This document shows, piece after piece, positions 8,451 to 17,179 of a stretch of 64,000 nucleotides of DNA (position 1 is the first letter of the stretch; every line of letters starts with the position of its first letter). The position numbers and the translations under genes are program-made. The stretch comes from Micromonospora coerulea (GTDB taxonomy: Bacteria > Actinomycetota > Actinomycetes > Mycobacteriales > Micromonosporaceae): assembly GCF_016598485.1 (NCBI RefSeq), contig NZ_JAEMUW010000009.1:157985-221984 (forward strand). Direction: 5' to 3'. The notes under the pieces are model-generated. The model saw nothing but the letters and a program-made list of their open reading frames with translations. It was not told the origin of the DNA and did no database searches.

Positions 8451-8507
8451 TGTCCACGCTCGGGCTCGGGCGGATGATCTCCCTTGCCAAAGCGGGGAGG
8501 AGGCCGG

Positions 8508-9686
8508 ATGACCGGGTCGCTGGACGGGGTGCTCGTCGCCGACTTCAGCCGGGTGCTCGCCGGGCCGTACGCCACCATGCTGCTGGCGGACCTCGGCGCC
8601 GACGTGGTCAAGGTGGAGCGGCCCGGCGCGGGTGACGACACCCGGGCCTGGGGTCCGCCGTACGACGATGCCGGCACCGCCACCTACTTCCTGTCCGTCA
8701 ACCGGAACAAGCGGTCGGTGGCGCTGGACCTGACCGATCCGGGCGACCTGAGCGTCGCGCGCGAACTGGCGTACCGGGCGGACGTGGTCGTGCAGAACTT
8801 CCGCCCGGGCACGATGGAGCGCTACGGCCTGGGCCACGCCGACGTCGCCGCCGCCAACCCGCGCGCCGTCTACTGCTCGATCAGCGGCTTCGGTTCCGGT
8901 GCCGGCGCCGACCGGCCCGGCTATGACCTGCTCGTCCAGGCCGTCGGCGGGCTGATGAGCGTCACCGGGGCCCGCCCGGGCGAGCCGGTCAAGGTCGGGG
9001 TGGCCCTGGTCGACGTGATCACCGGGCTGCACGCCACGGTGGGCATCCTGGCGGCGCTGCGCCACCGAGAGGCCACCGGCGCCGGTCAGCACGTCGAGGT
9101 CAACCTGCTCTCGTCCCTGCTGTCCGCGCTGGTCAACCAGGCATCCGGGTACGTCACCGCCGGCGTGGTCCCGGGCATCCTGGGCAACGCCCACCCCAGC
9201 ATCGTGCCGTACGAGTTGCTGCCCACCGCGGACCGGCCGCTCGCGGTGGCGGTCGGCACCGATGCGCAGTTCCGTGCGCTGTGCCGCGCGCTCGGCGTCC
9301 CGGCCCTCGCCGAGGACCCGCGCTACGCCGGCAACGCCGACCGGGTGCGCCACCGCGACGCGCTCATCACCACGCTGTCCGAGCGGACGGCGCTGCGGTC
9401 CGCCGACGACCTGGCCGCGGCGCTCGGTGGTGTCGGCGTGCCGTGCGGGCCGGTCAACGATCTCGCCGGCGCCTTCGGCCTCGCCAGCGAGCTGGGGCTG
9501 GCCCCGGTGGTGGACGTCGATGGGCCGGACCGGGCACAACCGGCCCGGCAGGTCGCCAATCCCATCACTCTCTCCGTCACGCCGGCCAACTACCACCGGC
9601 CGCCACCCGGGCTCGGCGCGCACACCGCCGAGGTGCGCGCCTGGCTCGCCGCCCGGCGGACCGATCCGGACGCGCGGGACGGCTGA
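8508..9686 (+). CDS. Class III CoA-transferase (CaiB/BaiF family)
   Basis: The 392-residue protein matches family III CoA-transferases along its whole length: LDGVLVADFSRVLAGPYATM at the N-terminus, ENF-type motif VVVQNFRPGTMERYG, and the catalytic aspartate in VALVDVITG at residue 169, the same number as in formyl-CoA transferase. It moves CoA between carboxylic acids. The acid is unknown. A strong GGAGGAGG lies before the ATG at 8508. It is not near a lyase here, unlike the paralogue at 37817, so its pathway is open; an enoyl-CoA hydratase gene is nearby on the other strand. Confidence 0.9.
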   Translation: MTGSLDGVLVADFSRVLAGPYATMLLADLGADVVKVERPGAGDDTRAWGPPYDDAGTATYFLSVNRNKRSVALDLTDPGDLSVARELAYRADVVVQNFRPGTMERYGLGHADVAAANPRAVYCSISGFGSGAGADRPGYDLLVQAVGGLMSVTGARPGEPVKVGVALVDVITGLHATVGILAALRHREATGAGQHVEVNLLSSLLSALVNQASGYVTAGVVPGILGNAHPSIVPYELLPTADRPLAVAVGTDAQFRALCRALGVPALAEDPRYAGNADRVRHRDALITTLSERTALRSADDLAAALGGVGVPCGPVNDLAGAFGLASELGLAPVVDVDGPDRAQPARQVANPITLSVTPANYHRPPPGLGAHTAEVRAWLAARRTDPDARDG

Positions 9687-9701
9687 GGCGGACCCGGCCG
9701 C

Positions 9702-9971
9702 TCAGTCCCGGCGGTCCTCGTCGGGGATCGGGATGTCCTGGCGCTGTTCGAGGGCGTCGGCCTGGCCGGCGTCGGCGGGCAGCGAGGTGGCCGGGTCGCC
9801 GGTCGGCAGCAGGACGCCCTGCTCCGCCAGGTCCGCCTCGGACGCCTCCGGCACGGCGTCGGAGACCGTGTCCGCCGGTCCGACGACGGTCTCGTCCTGC
9901 TGCTGCTCCAGCGCGTCGGCTTCCGGCGGTCGGCGGAGCGGATCAGCCTGCTCGTCCCAGTTGGCGGTCAT
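9702..9971 (-). CDS. Small acidic protein with repeated DALEQ-type motifs
   Basis: This 89-residue acidic protein has three related segments, P-E-A-D-A-L-E-Q-Q, S-E-A-D-L-A-E-Q and G-Q-A-D-A-L-E-Q-R, about 25-30 residues apart. It lacks cysteines, a signal peptide and membrane segments and is probably disordered or a short-helix binding protein. GGGAGG lies 5 nt before the ATG at 9971; a GTG at 9974 also fits. I do not recognise a function. It is convergent with the CoA-transferase gene, 15 bp away. Confidence 0.65.
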   Translation of the reverse strand: MTANWDEQADPLRRPPEADALEQQQDETVVGPADTVSDAVPEASEADLAEQGVLLPTGDPATSLPADAGQADALEQRQDIPIPDEDRRD

Positions 9972-10118
9972 CACGGCCTCCCGCGGGTGTTCCTCGGTCT
10001 CGTGGGCGAACCCCGTGCGTACCCACCGACGCCCGGGCTACGCGGCGAACCGGGGACGGCGCGGCCGGCCGTGGCGGGACCGACCGGCGGGTACGCCGGT
10101 GTGCGGCCCCCCGGCCGG

Positions 10119-10907
10119 TCAGCGGCCGGTGAAGGTCGCCCGGCCCGGGCCCTCGTCGAGGAAGGAACGCACGGCGGCGCGCAGGTCCTCGGTCCGGTAC
10201 AGGTCGGCGGCGATCCGGGTGACGTGCCGGTTCGCCTCGGGCACGCCACCCGCGGCGAAGTGTTCGAGCACCGTCTTCGTGGCGGCGTGGGCGCGCGTCG
10301 GGCCGGCGGCGAGCTGCGCCCCGAACGTTCGCGCGGCCTCGTCGAAGCCCTCGTTCGGCAGGACCCGGTTGACCACGTTCCACCGCTCCAGCGTGGCGGC
10401 GGGATAGCGCTCGCCGGTCATCACGAACTCCTTCGCCCGACCGACCCCGGCCCGGGCGGCGAGTCGCTGGGTACCGCCCATGGTGGGGGTCAACCCGACC
10501 ACCTTCTCCACCAGACCGAAGCTCGCCCGCTCGGCCGCGAGGATGATGTCGCAGGCGACCGCCACCTCGAACGCCCAGGTCAGGCAGAGCGCGTGGGCGG
10601 CGAAGACGGTGGGGAATGGCAGCGCCGCGATCCGGTCCGGCAGCGTGAGCATCCGATCGAACAGGGACTTCGCCGCCTCCGGTGACTGCTGCGCGGCGAA
10701 CAGGCCGACGTCGACACCGGCGCTGACCACCCTGCCGTCGAACCGGATCAGCAGGGCCCGGGTGTCGGCCGGCAACCGGTCCAGCGCCGCGTCGAGCTGG
10801 TCGTGCAGGTCGAGGGTGTACAGATTGAGCGGCCCGGCGTCGACGGTCAGCACAGCCAGCCCGGCGGGCTGGCTGTCCAGGCGGGTCAGAACTGCGGCTT
10901 CAGTCAC
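10119..10907 (-). CDS. Enoyl-CoA hydratase/isomerase family protein
   Basis: The 262-residue protein is a crotonase-fold enzyme. The first oxyanion segment is SAGVDVGLF, and the second region is ALCLTWAFEVAVACDIILAA, where most hydratases have a G-G-G/A motif; here it is C-L-T-W, so the second oxyanion hole is altered. The usual catalytic glutamates are also not clearly placed; ERASFGLVEKVVGLTPTMGG covers the expected region. The reaction may therefore differ from a hydratase. The start is a GTG at 10907 with a -10 box 6 nt upstream, so the message is leaderless. Confidence 0.8.
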   Translation of the reverse strand: MTEAAVLTRLDSQPAGLAVLTVDAGPLNLYTLDLHDQLDAALDRLPADTRALLIRFDGRVVSAGVDVGLFAAQQSPEAAKSLFDRMLTLPDRIAALPFPTVFAAHALCLTWAFEVAVACDIILAAERASFGLVEKVVGLTPTMGGTQRLAARAGVGRAKEFVMTGERYPAATLERWNVVNRVLPNEGFDEAARTFGAQLAAGPTRAHAATKTVLEHFAAGGVPEANRHVTRIAADLYRTEDLRAAVRSFLDEGPGRATFTGR

Positions 10908-10913
10908 CGCTGC

Positions 10914-10919
10914 ACCCTA
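10914..10919 (-). promoter_or_regulatory. -10 box of a leaderless transcript
   Basis: On the minus strand TAGGGT stands 6 nt before the GTG at 10907. The spacing fits transcription starting at the start codon. Confidence 0.55.
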
Positions 10920-11011
10920 ACGGCGGCCGGCTTCGCCGGACCTCCGCCCTGCGGGCGGACCGGCGGCGCGGCGGGTAGCGTGCACGGCGGGACGATCAAG
11001 GAGGTTCCAGG

Positions 11012-11764
11012 GTGGAGACGACGACCGTGGACGTGCCGACCAGCGACGGTGTCGCGGACGCCTGTCTCGCCCGGCCCGACGGGGACGGGCCGTTCCCCGC
11101 GGTGCTGGTCTTCATGGACGCGTTCGGGCTGCGGCCCCGGCTGGCCGAGATGGCCGAGCGGATCGCCGCCGAGGGCTACCTGGTGCTGGTGCCCAACCTG
11201 TTCCACCGGGCCGGCAGAGCCCCGTTGTTCGACCTCGCCGGTCTCGACGACCCGGAGCGGCGCGGCGCCCTGTTCGGCCAGCTCATGCCGCTGATCGGGG
11301 CGCTGACCCCCGAGGTGGTCGCCCGGGACGCCGAGGCGTACCTCGATTTCCTCGCCGCCCGCGACGACGTCGTGCCGGGCCCCGTCGCGATCACCGGGTA
11401 CTGCATGGGCGGCACCAACGCGCTGCGCGCCATGGCAGCCCACCCGGACCGGATCGCGGCGCTGGCCAGCTTCCACGCCGGGCGGGTCGTCACCGACGCC
11501 CCGGACAGCCCGCACCTGGGCGTCGGGTCGATCACCGGGGAGGTCTACTTCGCCCACGCCGACAACGACCAGTCGATGACCGCCGAGCAGATCGCCACCC
11601 TGGAGAAGGCCCTCGAGGCCGCCGGGGTCACCTACCGCTCCGAGCTCTACGCGGGCGCCCACCACGGCTTCACCATGTCCGACACCGCCACATACGACGA
11701 GCGGGCCACCGAGCGACACTGGAGCGCCCTGTTCGACCTGCTCGGCCGCACGCTCCGCCGCTGA
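11012..11764 (+). CDS. Dienelactone hydrolase family protein
   Basis: This 250-residue protein has the DLH nucleophile motif G-Y-C-M-G with Cys131, a probable acid in the segment AHADNDQSM (184-187), and the His in GAHHGF (217-218). The Cys nucleophile separates DLH enzymes from Ser hydrolases. Characterised members open the lactone ring of dienelactones from chloroaromatics, but many act on other esters. The GTG start at 11012 has AAGGAGG 8-10 nt upstream. The gene is divergent from the crotonase gene. A weak hairpin follows the stop. Confidence 0.9.
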   Translation: METTTVDVPTSDGVADACLARPDGDGPFPAVLVFMDAFGLRPRLAEMAERIAAEGYLVLVPNLFHRAGRAPLFDLAGLDDPERRGALFGQLMPLIGALTPEVVARDAEAYLDFLAARDDVVPGPVAITGYCMGGTNALRAMAAHPDRIAALASFHAGRVVTDAPDSPHLGVGSITGEVYFAHADNDQSMTAEQIATLEKALEAAGVTYRSELYAGAHHGFTMSDTATYDERATERHWSALFDLLGRTLRR

Positions 11765-11767
11765 CCG

Positions 11768-11792
11768 CCTCCGTCCGGCCGCCAGGCGGAGG
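11768..11792 (+). terminator. Possible weak terminator after the DLH gene
   Basis: CCTCCG pairs with CGGAGG around a 13-base loop, with two further pairs including one G-U. No U-run follows. Confidence 0.3.
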
Positions 11793-11839
11793 ACCCGAAC
11801 GGGGACGATTCACCCGCCTCTGGTCGGGTAACCGCCGCC

Positions 11840-13144
11840 ATGGCCGACGATCGCCCCGCCGCCGACACCGTCCGGTCGCCGCTGGACGCGGTCACCGCGC
11901 GGGGCACCCGGGCGGTCGCCCGGGCCCGGCGGGAGAGCGGTCAGGCCGGCCGGGTCCGGTTGCGTCAGCTGGAGGTCACCTTGGTGATCGCCGTGCAGTC
12001 CGGGCTGGCCGCCGCCCTGGCGGCCCTGCTCGCGCAGAGGACGCTAGGTCCGGGCGCGCACGTCTTCGCCCCGGCCGCCGCGGTCGGCACGATCGCGACC
12101 GCCATCGGGCAGCGGGCCCGCCGGACCTTCGAGCTGCTCGCCGGGGTGGGGCTCGGCATCGTGATCGGGGACGTGCTGCGCTTCCTGCTCGGCCCCGGGC
12201 CGTGGCAGACCGGCCTGATCGTCGCGCTGGCGATCGCGACCGCGCTGCTGGTCGCCGGCCGGGGCGGCGCCCTGGTCGGCCAGGCAGGCGGTACCGCCGT
12301 CCTGATCGCCACGCTCGCTCCGGTCCAGCCCGGGCTGGAGGTACCCCGGATCTTCGACGCCCTGGTCGGCGCCCTGGTCGGCATCCTCGTGGTGACCCTG
12401 CTGCTGCCGATCAATCCGTTGCGGGTGCTGCACCGGGCGGCGGCGCCGGTCTTCGCCGCCCTCACCGGGCAACTGGACGCGGTGGGGCGGGCGCTCACCG
12501 CGCGGGACGCCGACGCGGCGATCCGGGCCCTGGAGCAGCTCCGCGGGGTGGACCCCGACGTCACGCGGCTCAACGAGGCGCTCAGCGGCGCCGAGGAGGT
12601 GGTCACCCTGGCACCGGCGCGCTGGCATCGCCGGGCGCAGTACCGGCGGTACGCCCGCGGCGCGGCTCACCTCGAACTACTGCTCCTGTACGCCCGCGCC
12701 CTGGCCCGCGGGTCGGCGACCGCCCTGCAGTACGACGAGCCGATCCCACCGTCGCTGCCCGCCGCCGTCACCCGGCTCGCCGAGGCGGTACGGCAGCTGC
12801 AACGGGACTGCCGCACGGGCGCCGACTGGGAGCGCACCCGGCAACTCACCCGGGAGAGCGCCGACCTGGCCGGACGGGCCTGGGCGGAAGGGGTGCGCTC
12901 GTTCGGGGACGCGCTGATCACCGACCTGCGCACGGCCGACAGCGAGCTGCTCCGAGCGACCGGGTGTGACCCGGACGACGCGAACCGGATGGTGCGGCGG
13001 GCGGCCGGTGCGGGTCAGGCCGCAGTCCGCCCGCCGCCGCATGGCCACATGCACCGGGCGGGACGGCACACCGGTACGGCGCGGGCCCGGCGGCGTCGAC
13101 GGTCGCGCCGGCAGGCCAGCGACCGGCACAGTCCACGAGTGTGA
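11840..13144 (+). CDS. FUSC/aromatic-acid-exporter-like membrane protein
   Basis: The 434-residue protein has four to six hydrophobic segments between residues 48 and 185 (for example VIAVQSGLAAALAALLA, TGLIVALAIATALLVAG and FDALVGALVGILVVTLLLP), then a long soluble helical region, and a very basic tail ([16 protein letters not shown]). This is the half-module layout of FUSC proteins, which resemble the AaeB efflux component. Function is probably export or envelope related. The start is ATG at 11840. The basic tail may bind the membrane or nucleic acid and may be an unstructured extension. Confidence 0.8.
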   Translation: MADDRPAADTVRSPLDAVTARGTRAVARARRESGQAGRVRLRQLEVTLVIAVQSGLAAALAALLAQRTLGPGAHVFAPAAAVGTIATAIGQRARRTFELLAGVGLGIVIGDVLRFLLGPGPWQTGLIVALAIATALLVAGRGGALVGQAGGTAVLIATLAPVQPGLEVPRIFDALVGALVGILVVTLLLPINPLRVLHRAAAPVFAALTGQLDAVGRALTARDADAAIRALEQLRGVDPDVTRLNEALSGAEEVVTLAPARWHRRAQYRRYARGAAHLELLLLYARALARGSATALQYDEPIPPSLPAAVTRLAEAVRQLQRDCRTGADWERTRQLTRESADLAGRAWAEGVRSFGDALITDLRTADSELLRATGCDPDDANRMVRRAAGAGQAAVRPPPHGHMHRAGRHTGTARARRRRRSRRQASDRHSPRV

Positions 13145-13177
13145 AACTGGCTCGCCCCCGGATCCGGGCGGACTGGC

Positions 13178-13183
13178 TACGGT
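13178..13183 (+). promoter_or_regulatory. -10 box of a leaderless transcript
   Basis: TACGGT ends 6 nt before the ATG at 13190, and no ribosome binding site is present. Confidence 0.5.
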
Positions 13184-13189
13184 CGGGCC

Positions 13190-13903
13190 ATGAGCCTCGA
13201 CCCGTCGCAGCTGCGCCACCGGTTCCGCGCCCTGACCACCGCCCACCTGGCGGACGCCTGCCTGCGGGCGGCCATTCCGGTGCGATGCGCGCCCACCGCC
13301 GTGCGGCCCGTCCTGCCCGGCGGGCGGCTGGCCGGCCGGGTCGCGCCCGCCCGGCACGCCGGCAGCGTCGACGTGTTCCTGGAGGCGATCGACCGGGCGG
13401 CCCCCGGCGACGTGCTCGTCGTCGACAACGCCGGCCGCACCGACGAGAGCTGCGTCGGCGACCTGGTGGTGCTGGAGGCCCAGGCCGCCGGGCTGGCCGG
13501 CGTCGTGGTCTGGGGCCTGCACCGGGACACCGCCGACATCCGCGCGGTCGGGCTGCCGGTGTTCAGCCTCGGTGCGGTCCCGACCGGCCCGCAGCGCCTG
13601 GACGCCCGGCCGCCAGCGGCGTTGACCTCGGCGGGGGTGGGCGAGTGGACGGTGAGCGCCGACGACGTCGTCCTGGGCGACGACGACGGGATGCTCTTCC
13701 TGCCGGCGGAACGGGTCGGCGACCTGTGCGCCCTCGCCGAGACGATCCGGGACACCGAGCGGCGGCAGGCCGACCGGATCCGGGAAGGCGTGCCGCTGCG
13801 CGACCAGGTGCGCTTCGCCGCCTACCTGGCCGGGCGGGCCGAGGATCCGGCGCTGACCTTCCGCGCGCACCTGCGCGCGGTCGGCGGCGCGATCGAGGAG
13901 TGA
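13190..13903 (+). CDS. RraA-like / HMG-CHA aldolase family protein
   Basis: The 237-residue protein has the RraA fold: TTAHLADACLR at the N-terminus, D-V-F-L-E-A-I, then VLVVDNAGRTDESCVGDLVV and AGVVVWGLHRDTADIRAVGLPVFS. In class II HMG/CHA aldolases the equivalent of the G-x-x-x-D and R-D segments binds divalent metal and pyruvate; the R-D pair here is replaced by H-R-D-T. It may be a pyruvate aldolase or an oxaloacetate decarboxylase rather than an RNase E inhibitor. Its stop is 4 bp from the stop of the convergent glutamate-synthase-like gene. Confidence 0.82.
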   Translation: MSLDPSQLRHRFRALTTAHLADACLRAAIPVRCAPTAVRPVLPGGRLAGRVAPARHAGSVDVFLEAIDRAAPGDVLVVDNAGRTDESCVGDLVVLEAQAAGLAGVVVWGLHRDTADIRAVGLPVFSLGAVPTGPQRLDARPPAALTSAGVGEWTVSADDVVLGDDDGMLFLPAERVGDLCALAETIRDTERRQADRIREGVPLRDQVRFAAYLAGRAEDPALTFRAHLRAVGGAIEE

Positions 13904-13907
13904 CGGG

Positions 13908-15482
13908 TCAGCGCACGGCGGTGGCCGATGGCGGGGCGCTGCCACCCCGCGGCGCCTCGACGGTCATCAGCCGGACGATCTCCGCCCGGTCGGCCGCCGA
14001 CGGCAGCCCCCACCCGGGCCGGTACCCGTACACCTCGCGCAGCGGGGTGGAGGCGGTCCGGCCGTCCAGGATCTCCACCGCGTCGGTGTCGATCAGGCCG
14101 GGGTGTTCCACCCCGCACGCCTCCGCGACCTTGACCAGGTCCCGCCGCAGCGTACGCAGGTAGTTGGCCGCTCGGACGGACTTCAGGGCCGGGTCCAGCC
14201 CGCGGGCCAGCCACGGGTTCTGCGTGGCGACCCCGGTCGGGCAGGTGTCGGTGTGGCACTTCTGCGCCTGGATGCAGCCGATCGCCAGCATCGCCTCCCG
14301 GCCGACGTTGACCAGGTCGCAGCCGAGCGCGAACGCGACGACGGCGTTGTCCGGCAGGCCCAGCTTGCCGCCGCCGACGAAGACCGTCCGCTCGTGCAGG
14401 TCCCGCTCGGCGAAGGTCCGGTAGACCCGCGCGAAGCCCTGCTGGAACGGCAGCGACACCGAGTCGGTGAAGATCAGCGGCGCTGCGCCGGTACCGCCCT
14501 CGCCGCCGTCGATCGTCACGAAGTCGACGCCCCGGCCGGTGTCCCGCATCAGCGTGGTCAGCTCGGTCCAGAAGCCCAGGTCGCCGACGGCGGACTTGAT
14601 GCCGACGGGCAGCCCGGTCTCGGCCGCCAGCAGCTCCACCCAGTCCAGCAGGCTGTCGCAGTCGGAGAACTCCGCGTGCCGGGACGGGCTGACGCAGTCC
14701 TGACCCCGCGGGACGCCCCGGGTGGCGGCGATCTCCGCGGACACCTTCGCCCCGGGCAGCAGCCCGCCGAGGCTCGGCTTCGCTCCCTGGCTCAGCTTGA
14801 TCTCCAACGCCCGTACCGGCGCGCCAGCCACCAGGTCCTTCAGCCGCTCCAGGCTGAACCGGCCCCGCTCGTCCCGGCAGCCGAAGTACGCGGTGCCGAG
14901 CTGGAACACCAGGTCGCCCCCGTTGCGGTGGTACGGCGACAGCCCGCCCTCACCGGTGTTCTGCAGGCAGCCGGCCAGCGCGGCCCCCCGGTTCAGCGCC
15001 TCCACCGCCCGGCCGGAGAGCGAGCCGAAGCTCATCCCGGAGATGTTGACCACCGAGGCCGGCCGGAACGCCTTCGTCCGGCCCCGCGGACCGCCGAGCA
15101 CCTTCGCGCACGGCAGTTCCACCTCGTGTCCAGCCGTCGGCGACGACGGCGGCACCGTCCGGCCGAAGGTCCGGTGCTTGATGATCGGGTACCCGGGCGT
15201 GTACTCGATGTCGTTGTCCGTGCCGAAGCCGAAGTAGTTGTTCTCCTTCTTCGCCGAGGCGTAGATCCACCGCCGCTGGTCGCGGGTGAATGGCCGCTCC
15301 TCGTTGTTGCCGGCCACGATGTACTGCCGCAGCTCCGGCCCGATCGCCTCCAGCAGGTAGCGGGCGCGCCCGATGACCGGGAAGTTGCGCCGCAGCGCGT
15401 GGTCGCGCTGCAGCAGGTCGCGGGCGGCGAGGGCCGCGACGGCGGCGGAGACGACGGGTACGGCGCGGCGGGCCCAGTTCAT
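13908..15482 (-). CDS. FMN-binding glutamate synthase-family protein
   Basis: This 524-residue protein has an N-terminal membrane helix (RRAVPVVSAAVAALAARDLL) followed by the GltS-like FMN barrel: NISGMSFGSLSGRAVEALNR, GEGGLSPYH, L-S-Q-G-A-K-P-S, DGGEGGTGAAPLIF and Cys-rich GCIQAQKCHTDTCPTGVATQ, which carries the three cysteines that hold a 3Fe-4S cluster in glutamate synthase. Unlike GltB it lacks the glutaminase and C-terminal beta-helix domains. The electron donor and product of these stand-alone proteins are not established. Start ATG 15482. Confidence 0.88.
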   Translation of the reverse strand: MNWARRAVPVVSAAVAALAARDLLQRDHALRRNFPVIGRARYLLEAIGPELRQYIVAGNNEERPFTRDQRRWIYASAKKENNYFGFGTDNDIEYTPGYPIIKHRTFGRTVPPSSPTAGHEVELPCAKVLGGPRGRTKAFRPASVVNISGMSFGSLSGRAVEALNRGAALAGCLQNTGEGGLSPYHRNGGDLVFQLGTAYFGCRDERGRFSLERLKDLVAGAPVRALEIKLSQGAKPSLGGLLPGAKVSAEIAATRGVPRGQDCVSPSRHAEFSDCDSLLDWVELLAAETGLPVGIKSAVGDLGFWTELTTLMRDTGRGVDFVTIDGGEGGTGAAPLIFTDSVSLPFQQGFARVYRTFAERDLHERTVFVGGGKLGLPDNAVVAFALGCDLVNVGREAMLAIGCIQAQKCHTDTCPTGVATQNPWLARGLDPALKSVRAANYLRTLRRDLVKVAEACGVEHPGLIDTDAVEILDGRTASTPLREVYGYRPGWGLPSAADRAEIVRLMTVEAPRGGSAPPSATAVR

Positions 15483-15553
15483 GCCCGCCTCTCTCCCCGG
15501 CGGCGTCGCCGGTCAAACTCCGCCGAGGCGGGCCGCGAACGCGCCGTACGTCT

Positions 15554-15940
15554 TCAGCCCGGCAGGTGCTGGACGAGCTGGATCGGGTTGCCGTCCGGGT
15601 CGGCGGTCCAGGCGATCAGCAGCCGGCCGAGCCAGGTGTGCGGGTCGGCCAGGGCGGGCGCGCCGTCCGCGGTGACCTTCCGGTACGCGGCGGCCGTGTC
15701 GTCGGTCCACAGGACGACCGCCGCCCGCTGGCCGGACGGAACAGGATCGAGGCCGTGGTCGTCCCGGGTCGAGGAGACCGAGGCGATGCCGATCCGGTAG
15801 CCGTCGAGGGTGAGGTCGACGTGGATCGGCTCGCCCTCGGTGGGCACCCGGAACGTCTCGGTGAAGCCGAGGCCCGCGTAGAAGGCGGCGGCCCGGCTGA
15901 CGTCCTCGCTGAACAGGATGACCTGGGGGGTGCGGAACAT
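15554..15940 (-). CDS. VOC superfamily protein
   Basis: The 128-residue protein begins MFRTPQVILFSEDVSRAAAF and ends with TADPDGNPIQLVQHLPG, the typical two-module VOC fold. The C-terminal metal Glu is replaced by Gln or is missing (N-P-I-Q-L-V-Q-H), so metal binding is uncertain and the protein may be a binding or resistance protein. The ATG at 15940 starts the conserved strand; a GTG at 15946 and a TTG at 15961 lie upstream in frame. Confidence 0.82.
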   Translation of the reverse strand: MFRTPQVILFSEDVSRAAAFYAGLGFTETFRVPTEGEPIHVDLTLDGYRIGIASVSSTRDDHGLDPVPSGQRAAVVLWTDDTAAAYRKVTADGAPALADPHTWLGRLLIAWTADPDGNPIQLVQHLPG

Positions 15941-15978
15941 CGACACGGGGGCACCGTACAACCGCCCCGGGCGGTGCG

Positions 15979-17166
15979 TCAGTCCGGCAGCCGGGGCATC
16001 TCCAGGCCCGGGTCCCGGCCGAGCAGCACCGCCCGGGTCAGCGCCGCCGACCCGAACCGATCCCGGACCGCGTCCATCGCGGCGTCCAGGTCGGCCCCCG
16101 GGTCGCGCGCGAACGGCAGCGGCGGCTGCTCGTGCCCCTCGTCGAGGTTGCCGACGGACACCCCGATCAGGGTGACGCCCCGCGTCTGGAGCTCCGGCAG
16201 CGCCGTACGCAGCAGCGCCCGGGCGGCCGCCAGCAGCGGTGCGGTCTGCGCGGTCGGTTTGACCAGGGAGTGCGAGCGGGTCGCCCGGGTGTAGTCGGCG
16301 AACCGCAGCCGCAGCATCACCGTGCGGCCGGTCCGGTCGGCGGCCCGCATCCGCCGGGTCACCCGGTCGACCAGCCCGGCCAGGATGGCGTCCAGGTCAT
16401 CGGGGGAGTGCGGTTCCCGGCCCAGCGCGTGCTGCGCGCCCATCGACGACCGGCGGCGGCCGACCTGGACCGGTCGGGGGTCCCGGTTGTGCGCCAGGGC
16501 GTGCAGGTGCCGGCCGGCGCCCGCGCCGAGCAGCGACACCAGGGTCGCCTCGCCCAGCCGGGCGACCTGCCCGACGGTCAGGATGCGCCGCTCGCGCAGC
16601 TTCGCCGCGGTCACCGGCCCGACGCCCCACAGCCGCTCCACCGTCAGCGGGTGCAGGAACGCCAGCTCGCGGTCCGGTGCGACGACCAGCAGCCCGTCCG
16701 GCTTGGCGACGCCACTGGCCACCTTCGCCAGGAACTTCGTCCGGGCCACCCCCACGGTGATCGGGAGGCCGACCCGCTCCCGGACCGCACGGCGCAGCCG
16801 GGCGGCGATGTCGGCGGGCGGGCCGGCCAGCCGGCGCAGCCCGCCCACGTCGAGGAACGCCTCGTCGATGGAGAGCCCCTCGACCAGCGGAGTGGTCTGC
16901 CGGAAGATCTCGAACACCGCCCGGCTCGCCGCGGTGTACGCGGCCATCCGCGGTGGCACCACGATCGCATCCGGGCAGAGCCGGTGGGCCTGCCGCCCAC
17001 CCATCGCGCTGCGTACCCCGCGTGCCTTCGCCTCGTAGCTGCACGCCAGCACCACACCACCGCCGACGATCACCGGCCGGCCGCGCAGCCGTGGGTCGTC
17101 CCGCTGCTCCACCGACGCGTAGAACGCGTCCAGGTCGGCGTGCAGGATGGTGGCGTCGCTCGACAC
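15979..17166 (-). CDS. dinB: DNA polymerase IV (Y-family translesion polymerase)
   Basis: The 395-residue protein is a DinB-type polymerase. It opens ATILHADLDAFYASVEQRDD, whose aspartates bind the catalytic metals, has the second acidic site SIDEAFLDV, the thumb HhH segment LWGVGPVTAAKLRER, and the little-finger domain. A short C-terminal EQPPLPF resembles, but does not match, the beta-clamp motif QxxLF. The start is a GTG at 17166 or 17172. A LexA box overlaps it, so expression should be SOS-controlled and the message is probably leaderless. It is oriented away from the nicotinate phosphoribosyltransferase gene. Confidence 0.92.
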   Translation of the reverse strand: MSSDATILHADLDAFYASVEQRDDPRLRGRPVIVGGGVVLACSYEAKARGVRSAMGGRQAHRLCPDAIVVPPRMAAYTAASRAVFEIFRQTTPLVEGLSIDEAFLDVGGLRRLAGPPADIAARLRRAVRERVGLPITVGVARTKFLAKVASGVAKPDGLLVVAPDRELAFLHPLTVERLWGVGPVTAAKLRERRILTVGQVARLGEATLVSLLGAGAGRHLHALAHNRDPRPVQVGRRRSSMGAQHALGREPHSPDDLDAILAGLVDRVTRRMRAADRTGRTVMLRLRFADYTRATRSHSLVKPTAQTAPLLAAARALLRTALPELQTRGVTLIGVSVGNLDEGHEQPPLPFARDPGADLDAAMDAVRDRFGSAALTRAVLLGRDPGLEMPRLPD

Positions 17167-17179
17167 GAACACATGTTCG
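17166..17179 (-). promoter_or_regulatory. LexA (SOS) box at the dinB start
   Basis: The core CGAAC-N4-GTTCG is an exact match to the actinobacterial LexA core GAAC-N4-GTTC. It overlaps the GTG start codons of dinB, so LexA bound here would block the promoter and the first codons. Confidence 0.7.

Noticed and set aside
8508..9686. Formyl-CoA transferase as a specific name
   Set aside because: The catalytic Asp is at the same position, but family III enzymes with many substrates share this. No oxalyl-CoA decarboxylase is linked.
13190..13903. Regulator of RNase E activity as the function
   Set aside because: RraA-like proteins in actinobacteria usually act as aldolases or have unknown activity. 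The name would mislead.
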